Part shown: piece after piece, positions 1-7,940 of the stretch | How the letters are laid out: each line of letters opens with the position of its first letter | Position numbering within the stretch: position 1 is the first letter of the stretch | NCBI GenBank assembly: GCA_902515095.1 | Contig: CABXTC010000001.1 | Location: forward strand, 75,196 to 139,195 | Length of the DNA: 64,000 nucleotides | DNA from: an uncultured Pelagibacteraceae bacterium | GTDB taxonomy: Bacteria > Pseudomonadota > Alphaproteobacteria > Pelagibacterales > Pelagibacteraceae | Direction of reading: 5' to 3' | The notes under the pieces: model-generated | Database searches by the model: none | What the model saw: only the letters and a program-made list of their open reading frames with translations | Told to the model about the DNA's origin: nothing | Translations under genes and position numbers: made by a program

Positions 1-60
1 ATAATTAAAATAATAGTTGTAATCTTGCTTTTTACAAACCAATCATTAACAGAGGAGAAT

Positions 61-549
61 ATGATGATTTTAAAATTAAAAGATGGTGATGTTAAGATAG
101 AACTGTTTTCAGACACAGCGCCAAATCACGTTAAAAGAATAAAGGAATTAGCAGATGGTGGTAAGTATGATAATGTTGTGTTCCATCGAGTGATTGATGG
201 ATTTATGGCTCAAACAGGTGATGTTAAGTTTGGAAATTCTAATTCAGATAGTTTTGATTTAAGAAGAGCAGGAATGGGTGGATCAGATTTACCAGATCTT
301 GAACAAGAATTTAGTAATTTACCACATGACAGAGGTACTTTATCAATGGCAAGATCATCAGATCCTAATAGTGCTAATAGTCAATTTTTTATATGCTTTA
401 AGCCAGCACCTTTTTTAGATAAACAATATACTGTTTTTGGTAAAGTAATTGAAGGTATGGAATATATCGATAAAATTAAAAGAGGTGATGAAAGTAATAA
501 TGGAGCTGTAACGGATCCTGATAAAATAATAAGCTTCAAATCTTTATAA
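61..549 (+). CDS. peptidyl-prolyl cis-trans isomerase (cyclophilin type)
   Basis: Cyclophilin signature (VVFHRVIDGFMAQTGD, SQFFICF) in ORF 25..549; the ATG at 61 is a more likely start than the upstream TTG. Confidence 0.93.
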   Translation: MMILKLKDGDVKIELFSDTAPNHVKRIKELADGGKYDNVVFHRVIDGFMAQTGDVKFGNSNSDSFDLRRAGMGGSDLPDLEQEFSNLPHDRGTLSMARSSDPNSANSQFFICFKPAPFLDKQYTVFGKVIEGMEYIDKIKRGDESNNGAVTDPDKIISFKSL

Positions 550-564
550 TTTTGTCAAAGACGA

Positions 565-1671
565 TTGAAAAAATTTAAATTTAAAGTTTTAAAAGAAGAC
601 AATTTTGCAAGACTTGGCTCTATTGAAACACATAGAGGCAATATAGAAACTCCTGCGTTTATGCCTGTTGGGACTCAAGCAACAGTTAAAGCTTGTACAA
701 TCGAGGATGTTAAAAAGACTGGTTCTCAAATTATCTTATCAAATACTTATCACCTTATGATAAGACCTGGTTTAGATAGAATAGAAAGCTCTGGAGGTCT
801 GCATAAATTCATGAATTGTGATCTTCCAATACTTACAGACTCTGGTGGCTTTCAGGTTATGTCATTATCCAAACTTAATAAAATAGACAGGGAAAAGGGT
901 GCAATATTTAATTCTCATATAGATGGTAAAAAATTTTATCTAAGTCCGGAAGAAAGCATCAGGATACAACTTGGTTTAGGTTCAGATATAGTTATGATTA
1001 TGGATGAGTGTCCAAAAAAAACGAATGATTATAATATAATTGATAAATCTATGAATCTTTCTTTGTACTGGGCTGAAAGATCTAAAAAAGCTTTTGGTGA
1101 AAATCCTCACAAAGGTTTATTTGGAATCGTTCAAGGAGGTTTATTTAAAGAGCTTAGAATTAAGTCTCTTGAGGGACTTTTAAAAATTGGTTTTGATGGG
1201 TATGCTTTAGGTGGTTTAGCTGTTGGAGAAACACAAAGTGAAATGTTTACAGTTTTAGATGATATCAAAGACTTTATGCCAAAAGATAAACCACACTACC
1301 TAATGGGTGTTGGCACTCCTAATGACATTTTGGGTGCTGTTAAAAGAGGAATTGATATGTTTGATTGTGTATTACCAACCCGGTCTGGTCGAACTGGTTT
1401 AGCTTTTACATGGAATGGAAGGGTAAATATCAAAAACAACAAATATCAGAATGATAACAGTCCTTTAGATCCAAATTGTAACAATCTTAATTTAAATAAA
1501 TACTCTAAAAATTACTTAAATCATCTATTTAATACAAACGAAATTTTAGGTTCTATGTTGCTCACATTACACAACATAAATTTCTATCAAGAGTTAATGA
1601 AAGCTATTAGAGAGAATATCAAAAATGACACATTTGACGAATTTCACAACAAATACATAGATAAGTTGTAA
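565..1671 (+). CDS. tgt: queuine tRNA-ribosyltransferase
   Basis: TGT family motifs (LTDSGGFQVMSL, GLFGIVQGG, YALGGLAVGE, FDCVLPTRSGRTG); TTG start. Confidence 0.95.
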   Translation: MKKFKFKVLKEDNFARLGSIETHRGNIETPAFMPVGTQATVKACTIEDVKKTGSQIILSNTYHLMIRPGLDRIESSGGLHKFMNCDLPILTDSGGFQVMSLSKLNKIDREKGAIFNSHIDGKKFYLSPEESIRIQLGLGSDIVMIMDECPKKTNDYNIIDKSMNLSLYWAERSKKAFGENPHKGLFGIVQGGLFKELRIKSLEGLLKIGFDGYALGGLAVGETQSEMFTVLDDIKDFMPKDKPHYLMGVGTPNDILGAVKRGIDMFDCVLPTRSGRTGLAFTWNGRVNIKNNKYQNDNSPLDPNCNNLNLNKYSKNYLNHLFNTNEILGSMLLTLHNINFYQELMKAIRENIKNDTFDEFHNKYIDKL

Positions 1672-1754
1672 ATACTAAAGTCTTTCTTTTAAATTCGTGT
1701 TTGAAATATTTAGATAATTCTGTATACACAAGTTTCATTCTTATTAATGATTGT

Positions 1755-1830
<76 letters not shown>

Positions 1831-1836
1831 CATTAA

Positions 1837-2664
1837 TCATAATGATTTTAAAGGTGGATATTTTATAATTATTTCGTTAGTCCACTGATTTATCATTTTA
1901 ATTCTATTATCAGCAGATGGATGGGTACTTAAAAACTCTGGTTGCGCTTTTCCCTTATTTTGTTCTTTCATTCTTTCCCATATCTTTACAGTTTCTCTGA
2001 TGTCATAGCCTGATAGAGATGAAAAAATCATTCCTAAATAGTCAGCCTCACTTTCTTGTTTTCTGTTAAAAGGATTCATGATTCCTATTTGTGATAATAA
2101 ACCAACAGTATTCATTCCAGTGACACGGTTAACACTAGACAATTTACCACCACTAAAAATATCTATCAGCTGTGTACCAGTATTTAACAAAACTCCTCTA
2201 CTTGCTCTCTCTACAGAATGTTTAGCAACTGCATGTGCAATCTCATGTCCCATAACAGCAGCTAAACCATTTGTATTTTTAGTTACATCAAGCATACCTG
2301 TATATACAGCTATCTTACCCCCCGGCATACACCAAGCATTTTTAATTTTTTTATTTTCAATTAAAATATACTCCCACTCAAAATTAGTTGTTGGATCTGG
2401 GATATTTGATTTATTAAAATAGCTAGATATTGCAGTTTCCATTCTCTTCCCAATATCTTTTATTTCATTAAGAGATTTTGTATCTTTGCTTAATTTTTCC
2501 TTTTCTTTAACTTTTTCATAAATTTGAGCAGCTTGAGCATTTAATTTAGCTTCAGGTATAAGTTTTAATTGTTTTCTTTCTGTAATTGGTGCTGTTGTAC
2601 ATGAGTTCATTAAAAATCCACAACAACCACAACCCACATATGTTAAAAATTTTCTTCTATCCAT
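1837..2664 (-). CDS. M48 family metalloprotease, probable lipoprotein
   Basis: HEIAH zinc motif (MGHEIAHAVAKH), ESEADYLG, N-terminal lipobox-like CTT after signal sequence. Confidence 0.88.
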   Translation of the reverse strand: MDRRKFLTYVGCGCCGFLMNSCTTAPITERKQLKLIPEAKLNAQAAQIYEKVKEKEKLSKDTKSLNEIKDIGKRMETAISSYFNKSNIPDPTTNFEWEYILIENKKIKNAWCMPGGKIAVYTGMLDVTKNTNGLAAVMGHEIAHAVAKHSVERASRGVLLNTGTQLIDIFSGGKLSSVNRVTGMNTVGLLSQIGIMNPFNRKQESEADYLGMIFSSLSGYDIRETVKIWERMKEQNKGKAQPEFLSTHPSADNRIKMINQWTNEIIIKYPPLKSL

Positions 2665-2694
2665 TTTTATTAGACATTGATATTATATTAGCTA

Positions 2695-2772
2695 ATGAAT
2701 CTAAATAATAAAATATTAATAATTTTATTTATAATAGCAATAACTTTTGTAATATATTCAAGTTTCAAATAA
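2695..2772 (+). CDS. 25-aa hydrophobic small ORF (MNLNNKILIILFIIAITFVIYSSFK)
   Basis: ATG...TAA with stop overlapping the next start (TAATG); single predicted TM stretch; not in supplied ORF track because of length. Confidence 0.4.
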   Translation: MNLNNKILIILFIIAITFVIYSSFK

Positions 2773-3389
2773 TGGCAAAGATAAAGAAAAAAAAATCGTT
2801 AAGTTTAGTTTTAAGAAATTACTTTATAACAGGTGTATTTGTTTTAATCCCGATTGGTTTTACTCTTTATCTAACTAAATTTCTAATTGGACTTTCTTCA
2901 AATTTAATTCCCGAAAATATTAATCCTAATAGTTATTTACCATATTCAATACCTGGTGTTGAAATTTTAATATCTATTATTATTATTACAATCGTTGGTG
3001 GACTTTCCTTGTCTTTCTTTGGTAAAAAGATTTTAAAATTAATTGATGATTTGTTTAAAAGAATACCTTTTTTAAGAACAATTTATTCTGCGATACTGCA
3101 GATGACAGAAACTTTTTCGAAAAAAGATAATGACCGAAAAAGTGTTGTGTTAGTTGAGTACCCTAGAAAAGGAGTTTGGGCAGTTGGATTTGCTACCAAA
3201 GAAAATAAGGGTGAAATGGCAAACAAAACAAATAGAAAATTATTAAATGTTTTTGTTCCCACTACACCAAATCCTACAAGTGGTTTTTTGTTAATGTTTC
3301 CTATCGAAGAAGTAATTTACTTAAATATGACTTTTGAGGAAGCATCGAAGTTCATTGTATCAGCGGGAACATCAACTGATAAGAGTTAG
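2772..3389 (+). CDS. DUF502 family membrane protein
   Basis: Two N-terminal TM segments plus FLRTIYSAILQ...VVLVEYPRKGVWAVGF...VPTTPNPTSGFL signature. Confidence 0.88.
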   Translation: MAKIKKKKSLSLVLRNYFITGVFVLIPIGFTLYLTKFLIGLSSNLIPENINPNSYLPYSIPGVEILISIIIITIVGGLSLSFFGKKILKLIDDLFKRIPFLRTIYSAILQMTETFSKKDNDRKSVVLVEYPRKGVWAVGFATKENKGEMANKTNRKLLNVFVPTTPNPTSGFLLMFPIEEVIYLNMTFEEASKFIVSAGTSTDKS

Positions 3390-5434
3390 ACTATATCATT
3401 TAAAATATCTGCCTGATCATAAAGTTTCATTAAAACTTTGTATCTTAAAGTATTAATATTATTTTTTTCCATATATTTAATTTCTTTTTCAGCTAATTCA
3501 AACAAATCATTATTTAGAACAGGATCTGCTAATTTAAATATTTTCATACCACTTTGTTTAAATCCCAAAATATCACCATATCCTCTTAATTTCATATCTT
3601 CTTCAGAGATTCTAAAACCATCAGTGGTATCCTTTAATATTTGTAACCTTTTTTTTGCATTATCAGTAAGAGATGATTTAAACATTAAGATACAAGAAGA
3701 TTCCTTTTCACCTCTTCCTACTCTTCCTCTTAATTGATGAAGTTGTGATAGACCAAATTTATTGGCATTTTCAATAATGATTACATTGGCATTAGGAAAA
3801 TCAATACCAACTTCAATAACTGTCGTTGAAACTAGTATTTGGAATTTATTATCTAAAAATTTTTTTAAAATTACCTCTTTTTCCTCACTCGAAGTTTTTC
3901 CATGTAGTAATGCAACTTTATTTGGAAAAATTTTTCTTAGGTACTCAAATTTTTTAACAGCTGATGTATGGTCTATTTTTTTTGATTCTTCAATTAGCGG
4001 ACACACCCAAAAAACTTGATTATTTTTATTTATTTCTTTTTTTACAAACTTTAGAATATCTTCCATTTTATTTTCAAGTTTGCTGTAAGTTTTTACTTCT
4101 TTTCTAAATTTAGGTTTTTCTTTTATGATAGATAAATCCATATCACCATAAATTGTCATTGTTAATGTTCTTGGAATTGGTGTAGCTGACATAAGTAAAA
4201 CGTCACAATTCTTACCACCTTTATCAGATAATTTTTTTCTCTGATTAACACCAAATTTGTGTTGTTCATCAATAATAATTAATCCTAGGTTTTTAAATAT
4301 AACTTTACTTTGAAAGACTGAGTGTGTTCCAAATAAGATATCAATCTTATTTTCTTTGATATTATTTATTACTTTTTTCCTATTTTTATATTCTGATTTA
4401 CCAGAAAGAAAATCTATCTTTATGTCTTTAAGAATTTTTTTAGCTAGATCAAAGTGTTGACGCGCTAATATTTCAGTAGGAGCCATAAATGCAACTTGAA
4501 AACCTGCCTTAACAACATTATAAGCACTTAATAATGCTACAATAGTTTTACCACTACCAACATCACCCTGTAGAAGTCTAAACATTTTTTGGTTAGACTT
4601 TAAATCATCATTTATTTCATTTAATGTTTTTTTTTGATCACCTGTGAGTTCAAAATCAATTTTAGATAAAATTTTTTTTTGTTCTGAGGGGTTAAATATT
4701 TTTCTGCTTTTCTTTATTTTTTTTATTTTTTTTCTGATATCTGAATGAACCAAATAAGATGATAAAATTTCATCATATGATAATCTTCGATAAAAATTAG
4801 ATTGATAATTTCCAATATTTTCAGGTTTGTGTAATTCTATAATTGCTTGATTCCAATTTATATAATCAAATTTTTTCATAATATTCTTATCATGCCATTC
4901 ATCTAAATAAGGCAATTTTTGTAAAATTTGTTTAATGATATTATTATACACTTTTTCTGATATACCTTCCGTAAGTGAATATTTATTGTGTTTATCTTTT
5001 ATGATAGCAGCATCTTCTGATATATATTTTGGGTTTGTTATTTGATGTTTGTTCCTAAAAAAACCTATTTTCCCACTAATAGTGACCTCTTTATTCATAG
5101 GAAGTATTTTTTTGATATAGCCCTCAAAACTATTAAAAAAGATGCAATCAATTTGCCCCGTATCGTCTCTACAAAAAACTTTATTTGGTAAATTTCTAAC
5201 TCTTGGAAAATTATATTTAAAGGGAACAACTGTTAACGTTTGAATTTCACCAATTTTTAAATCTTTTATTTTTGATGATACGCTTCTGTCTGTATAATTT
5301 CTTGGTAATTTCCATAATAAATCGAATATATTATAAATCTTTTTCTTTTTTAATAAATTTGAGGTTTTTGTACCAACACCTTTGAGATTCTTTAATTCTG
5401 ATAATAAAAAATTATATGTATTATTATTAGTCAT
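3386..5434 (-). CDS. recG: ATP-dependent DNA helicase RecG
   Basis: LLQGDVGSGKTIVA, IIDEQHKFGV, LLMSATPIPRTL, QLRGRVGRG motifs and wedge/OB domain. Confidence 0.96.
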   Translation of the reverse strand: MTNNNTYNFLLSELKNLKGVGTKTSNLLKKKKIYNIFDLLWKLPRNYTDRSVSSKIKDLKIGEIQTLTVVPFKYNFPRVRNLPNKVFCRDDTGQIDCIFFNSFEGYIKKILPMNKEVTISGKIGFFRNKHQITNPKYISEDAAIIKDKHNKYSLTEGISEKVYNNIIKQILQKLPYLDEWHDKNIMKKFDYINWNQAIIELHKPENIGNYQSNFYRRLSYDEILSSYLVHSDIRKKIKKIKKSRKIFNPSEQKKILSKIDFELTGDQKKTLNEINDDLKSNQKMFRLLQGDVGSGKTIVALLSAYNVVKAGFQVAFMAPTEILARQHFDLAKKILKDIKIDFLSGKSEYKNRKKVINNIKENKIDILFGTHSVFQSKVIFKNLGLIIIDEQHKFGVNQRKKLSDKGGKNCDVLLMSATPIPRTLTMTIYGDMDLSIIKEKPKFRKEVKTYSKLENKMEDILKFVKKEINKNNQVFWVCPLIEESKKIDHTSAVKKFEYLRKIFPNKVALLHGKTSSEEKEVILKKFLDNKFQILVSTTVIEVGIDFPNANVIIIENANKFGLSQLHQLRGRVGRGEKESSCILMFKSSLTDNAKKRLQILKDTTDGFRISEEDMKLRGYGDILGFKQSGMKIFKLADPVLNNDLFELAEKEIKYMEKNNINTLRYKVLMKLYDQADILNDIV

Positions 5435-5456
5435 AAATTATTAATATAAGCAAAAT

Positions 5457-5717
5457 ATGATTTTCGAAATAGACAAATTTAAAAAAAGACTTTTATACAG
5501 ATCTCAATATCGGGGCACAAAAGAAATGGACAAATTAATTGGATCTTTTGTTAAAGATAAAATAAATACCTTTAACAAAGAAGAATTGATTGAATTAGAA
5601 AAATTTTTAGAAATAGATGACGATAATCTTTATAAATTCTACAATAATCAGATTTCACAAATAGACCAGAACGATAATAAGATTTTAAATTTATTTAAAG
5701 ATTATATATACAAATAA
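5457..5717 (+). CDS. sdhE: succinate dehydrogenase assembly factor 2 / SdhE-like
   Basis: Small protein with RLLYRSQYRGTKEMDKLIGSFV (RGxxE motif), divergent from recG. Confidence 0.85.
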   Translation: MIFEIDKFKKRLLYRSQYRGTKEMDKLIGSFVKDKINTFNKEELIELEKFLEIDDDNLYKFYNNQISQIDQNDNKILNLFKDYIYK

Positions 5718-5721
5718 AATA

Positions 5722-5811
5722 TGGCGGAGAGACTGGGATTCGAACCCAGGAAAGAGTTGCCCCTTTGCCGGTTTTCAAGACCGGTGCTTTCAACCGCTCA
5801 GCCATCTCTCC
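5722..5811 (-). tRNA. tRNA-Ser(UGA)
   Basis: Reverse complement GGAGAGATGGCTGAGCGGTTGAAAGCACCGGTCTTGAAAACCGGC...TCTCTCCGCCA; anticodon TGA, long variable arm, encoded CCA. Confidence 0.95.
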
Positions 5812-5885
5812 GTGAGCAAGGTTTTATAAGTATAAATTTTAAATTCAACAAAAAAACAGAACATATATAAAAAAAAAATTTAACC

Positions 5886-5909
5886 TTTCGTTAGAGTTTC
5901 GTTAGAGTT
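5886..5909 (+). repeat. tandem 11-mer (TTTCGTTAGAG)x2 + TT, left copy
   Basis: Identical 24-nt block at 7616-7639. Confidence 0.9.
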
Positions 5910-5965
5910 ATCCTATAAAAACCAATAAAAAAAAAGATAATAGCTAATATCAATTATTTAAAAAT

Positions 5966-6568
5966 ATGATTTTTTTCTTAAGATTAATTAAAATTTTGTT
6001 AATTCTAAATTTGATCTGCAATATATCAATAGCAGAAAAGTCATATCAAGAGTGTGATGGAAATATATCTAATCTTACAAAATTTTCAGTCAAACATTAT
6101 AAGAAAGTAAGAAAATGGACTGAATGTTTTGGAAAAGGAGTTGGTCCCAATGGAGCAACTTATATTGGTGAATTCAAAGATGGAAAATTTCATGGCAAAG
6201 GAATCTACACTCATGAAGGTAGAGAGTATAATGGTAATTGGAAAGAAGGAAAAAAATTTGGTTTTGGAGTATATACTTATAGTAATGGAGATAGATTTGA
6301 GGGTAACTGGATTAAAAGCGAGTATGATAATAATGGAAAATATATTTATTCAAATGGAGAAATGTACATCGGTGAGTGGAAAAAAGATAAATATAACCAA
6401 CCTGATAATGGAAATGAAAAACATGGCAAAGGTACATTTTTTTATTTAAATGGAGATGTATATTCAGGTTATTGGAAAAATGGTTTAAAACATGGCAAAG
6501 GTGTTCTTACAAAGTCCGACGGTACTAAAATTAAAGGTAAATGGAAAAAAGGAAAAATAAAAAAATGA
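5966..6568 (+). CDS. MORN-repeat protein with signal peptide
   Basis: Repeated YxGEFKDGKFHGKG / YNGNWKEGKKFG / YSGYWKNGLKHGKG units. Confidence 0.92.
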   Translation: MIFFLRLIKILLILNLICNISIAEKSYQECDGNISNLTKFSVKHYKKVRKWTECFGKGVGPNGATYIGEFKDGKFHGKGIYTHEGREYNGNWKEGKKFGFGVYTYSNGDRFEGNWIKSEYDNNGKYIYSNGEMYIGEWKKDKYNQPDNGNEKHGKGTFFYLNGDVYSGYWKNGLKHGKGVLTKSDGTKIKGKWKKGKIKK

Positions 6569-7119
6569 ACAAATCATTGTTAAAATTTTTATCTAATGTA
6601 GGACCACTAGCAATATTTTTATATATTTATTATGATAGTGAAAAAAGTTTAACTACTGCATTGCCACCTTTAATTATTGCAACAATTTTAGCTGTCGGTT
6701 TAGTGTGGATTGTTGAAAAAAAAATTGCTTTTATACCTCTAATAGGTGGTTTTTTTATTGCTCTATTTGGTAGTTTAACAATTTATTTTGATAATCCAAT
6801 TTTTATTTATATGAAACCAACTATTGTAAATATTTTAATTGGTTTACTTTTAATTTTTGGAGGATACTTCTCGAAAGAGCCAATGCTTAAAAAAATAATT
6901 GGTGATAAAGTTCCAATGACAATTGAAGGTTGGAAAATATTTAATAACAGATGGGTAGTTTTAGTTTTTTTTCTAGCTCTGTTAAATGAAATTGTATGGA
7001 GGACACAATCAGAGGAATTTTGGGTTAATCTAAAAGTATGGGGTAGTCCAGTAATAACGGCAATCTTTTCGTTCTTTCAAATAAAACTTGTAAAAAAGTA
7101 CAGATTGAAGAAAGTTTAG
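6565..7119 (+). CDS. yciB: inner membrane-spanning protein YciB / intracellular septation protein A
   Basis: Multi-TM protein with FNNRWVVLVFFLALLNEIVWR...EFWVNLKVWG family signature; ATGA overlap with MORN gene. Confidence 0.85.
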   Translation: MNKSLLKFLSNVGPLAIFLYIYYDSEKSLTTALPPLIIATILAVGLVWIVEKKIAFIPLIGGFFIALFGSLTIYFDNPIFIYMKPTIVNILIGLLLIFGGYFSKEPMLKKIIGDKVPMTIEGWKIFNNRWVVLVFFLALLNEIVWRTQSEEFWVNLKVWGSPVITAIFSFFQIKLVKKYRLKKV

Positions 7120-7120
7120 A

Positions 7121-7396
7121 TTAAAGATTTTGTAGCTTCATGCAAATAAAAGGGTCTTCACCATTTGCTTTTAAAGCCTCTTTAATTGCTGTTCTATTTG
7201 GAACTCTTCTTTTTTTTTTCCAGTATCCAACTTCTTTCCACATTGCACAGACTTCGTCTAAATCTAGACCTCTATAATGTCTGACAAGTTCACTATGTGG
7301 TGCATGTTTGTACCAAAAAGTAGTTCCTTCCTTAAAAGCATAAGAATTTCCTTGAAGAAAAAAAGTAAAAAAAAATACAAACAAAATTTTTTTCAT
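7121..7396 (-). CDS. small secreted hypothetical protein
   Basis: 91-aa ORF with N-terminal signal peptide (MKKILFVFFFTFFLQGNSYA). Confidence 0.65.
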   Translation of the reverse strand: MKKILFVFFFTFFLQGNSYAFKEGTTFWYKHAPHSELVRHYRGLDLDEVCAMWKEVGYWKKKRRVPNRTAIKEALKANGEDPFICMKLQNL

Positions 7397-7404
7397 AAAG
7401 TTAT

Positions 7405-7476
7405 TTATTCAGTATATTGCACGAGTGCCCATATCGCTAAAAATATAAATACTCCTGCTAGTTCTGCTCCTGTCAT
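7405..7476 (-). CDS. 23-aa single-TM small protein (MTGAELAGVFIFLAIWALVQYTE)
   Basis: ATG preceded by AGGAG at canonical spacing; ends 8 nt before the 7396 start; not in supplied ORF track. Confidence 0.6.
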   Translation of the reverse strand: MTGAELAGVFIFLAIWALVQYTE

Positions 7477-7615
7477 TATTAACTCCTGTTTTTTTTTAAG
7501 TTTCCTTTACAGATTATAATTAATTTTATGTTATGAAAAGTATAATGTTTAATATATATACGCATTTTTTTTGATTTATTAAAAAAAATTCAATTATAAG
7601 TTTTCAATTTATTAA

Positions 7616-7639
7616 TTTCGTTAGAGTTTCGTTAGAGTT
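7616..7639 (+). repeat. tandem 11-mer (TTTCGTTAGAG)x2 + TT, right copy
   Basis: Identical to 5886-5909. Confidence 0.9.
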
Positions 7640-7755
7640 TTGTAGTTTAGGCAGGACAATAATGATGCGTTTTTCGTAAAAGCTAAATTTCAAAAAATAA
7701 GTAATGACTTGATAAGTATGTGAATCGTCGTAAAAGGGGTAGGGGTTACTTGGAA

Positions 7756-7794
7756 TTTCAAGACCGGTGCTTTCAACCGCTCAGCCATCTCTCC
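7756..7794 (-). pseudogene. partial tRNA-Ser(UGA): 5' half up to end of anticodon loop
   Basis: Exact match to the tRNA-Ser 5' half at 5773-5811; 3' half absent. Confidence 0.9.
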
Positions 7795-7940
7795 GTGTGC
7801 TAGGTTTTATAAGTATAATGTTAAATATCAACAAAAAAACTAAGCTAAATTTTTATGAATTTGAGTAATTAGTAATAGTCTTTCATATAAAAATGTTTAA
7901 TCATTCAGTAAACATACAAACCTGAGATCATTCTTTAATA

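Larger units (their letters stand above)
5773..7756. mobile_element. putative integrated element or remnant bounded by a tRNA-Ser duplication (attL/attR-like)
   Basis: 42-nt exact direct repeat 5773-5814 = 7756-7797 (5' half of tRNA-Ser), similarity continuing ~45 nt beyond; tandem TTTCGTTAGAG repeats at 5886-5909 and 7616-7639 just inside each end; no integrase gene between. Confidence 0.5.

Noticed and set aside
2078-2422. 114-aa plus-strand ORF antisense to the M48 protease
   Set aside because: Opposite strand of a confident gene with zinc motif; no protein family signal
6129-6449. 106-aa ORF overlapping the MORN-repeat gene in another frame
   Set aside because: Arises from repeat periodicity of the MORN gene; low-complexity Met/Glu-rich product with no support
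7277-7519. 80-aa plus-strand ORF
   Set aside because: Antisense to the 91-aa secreted protein and 23-aa peptide, which have better signals (signal peptide, SD)
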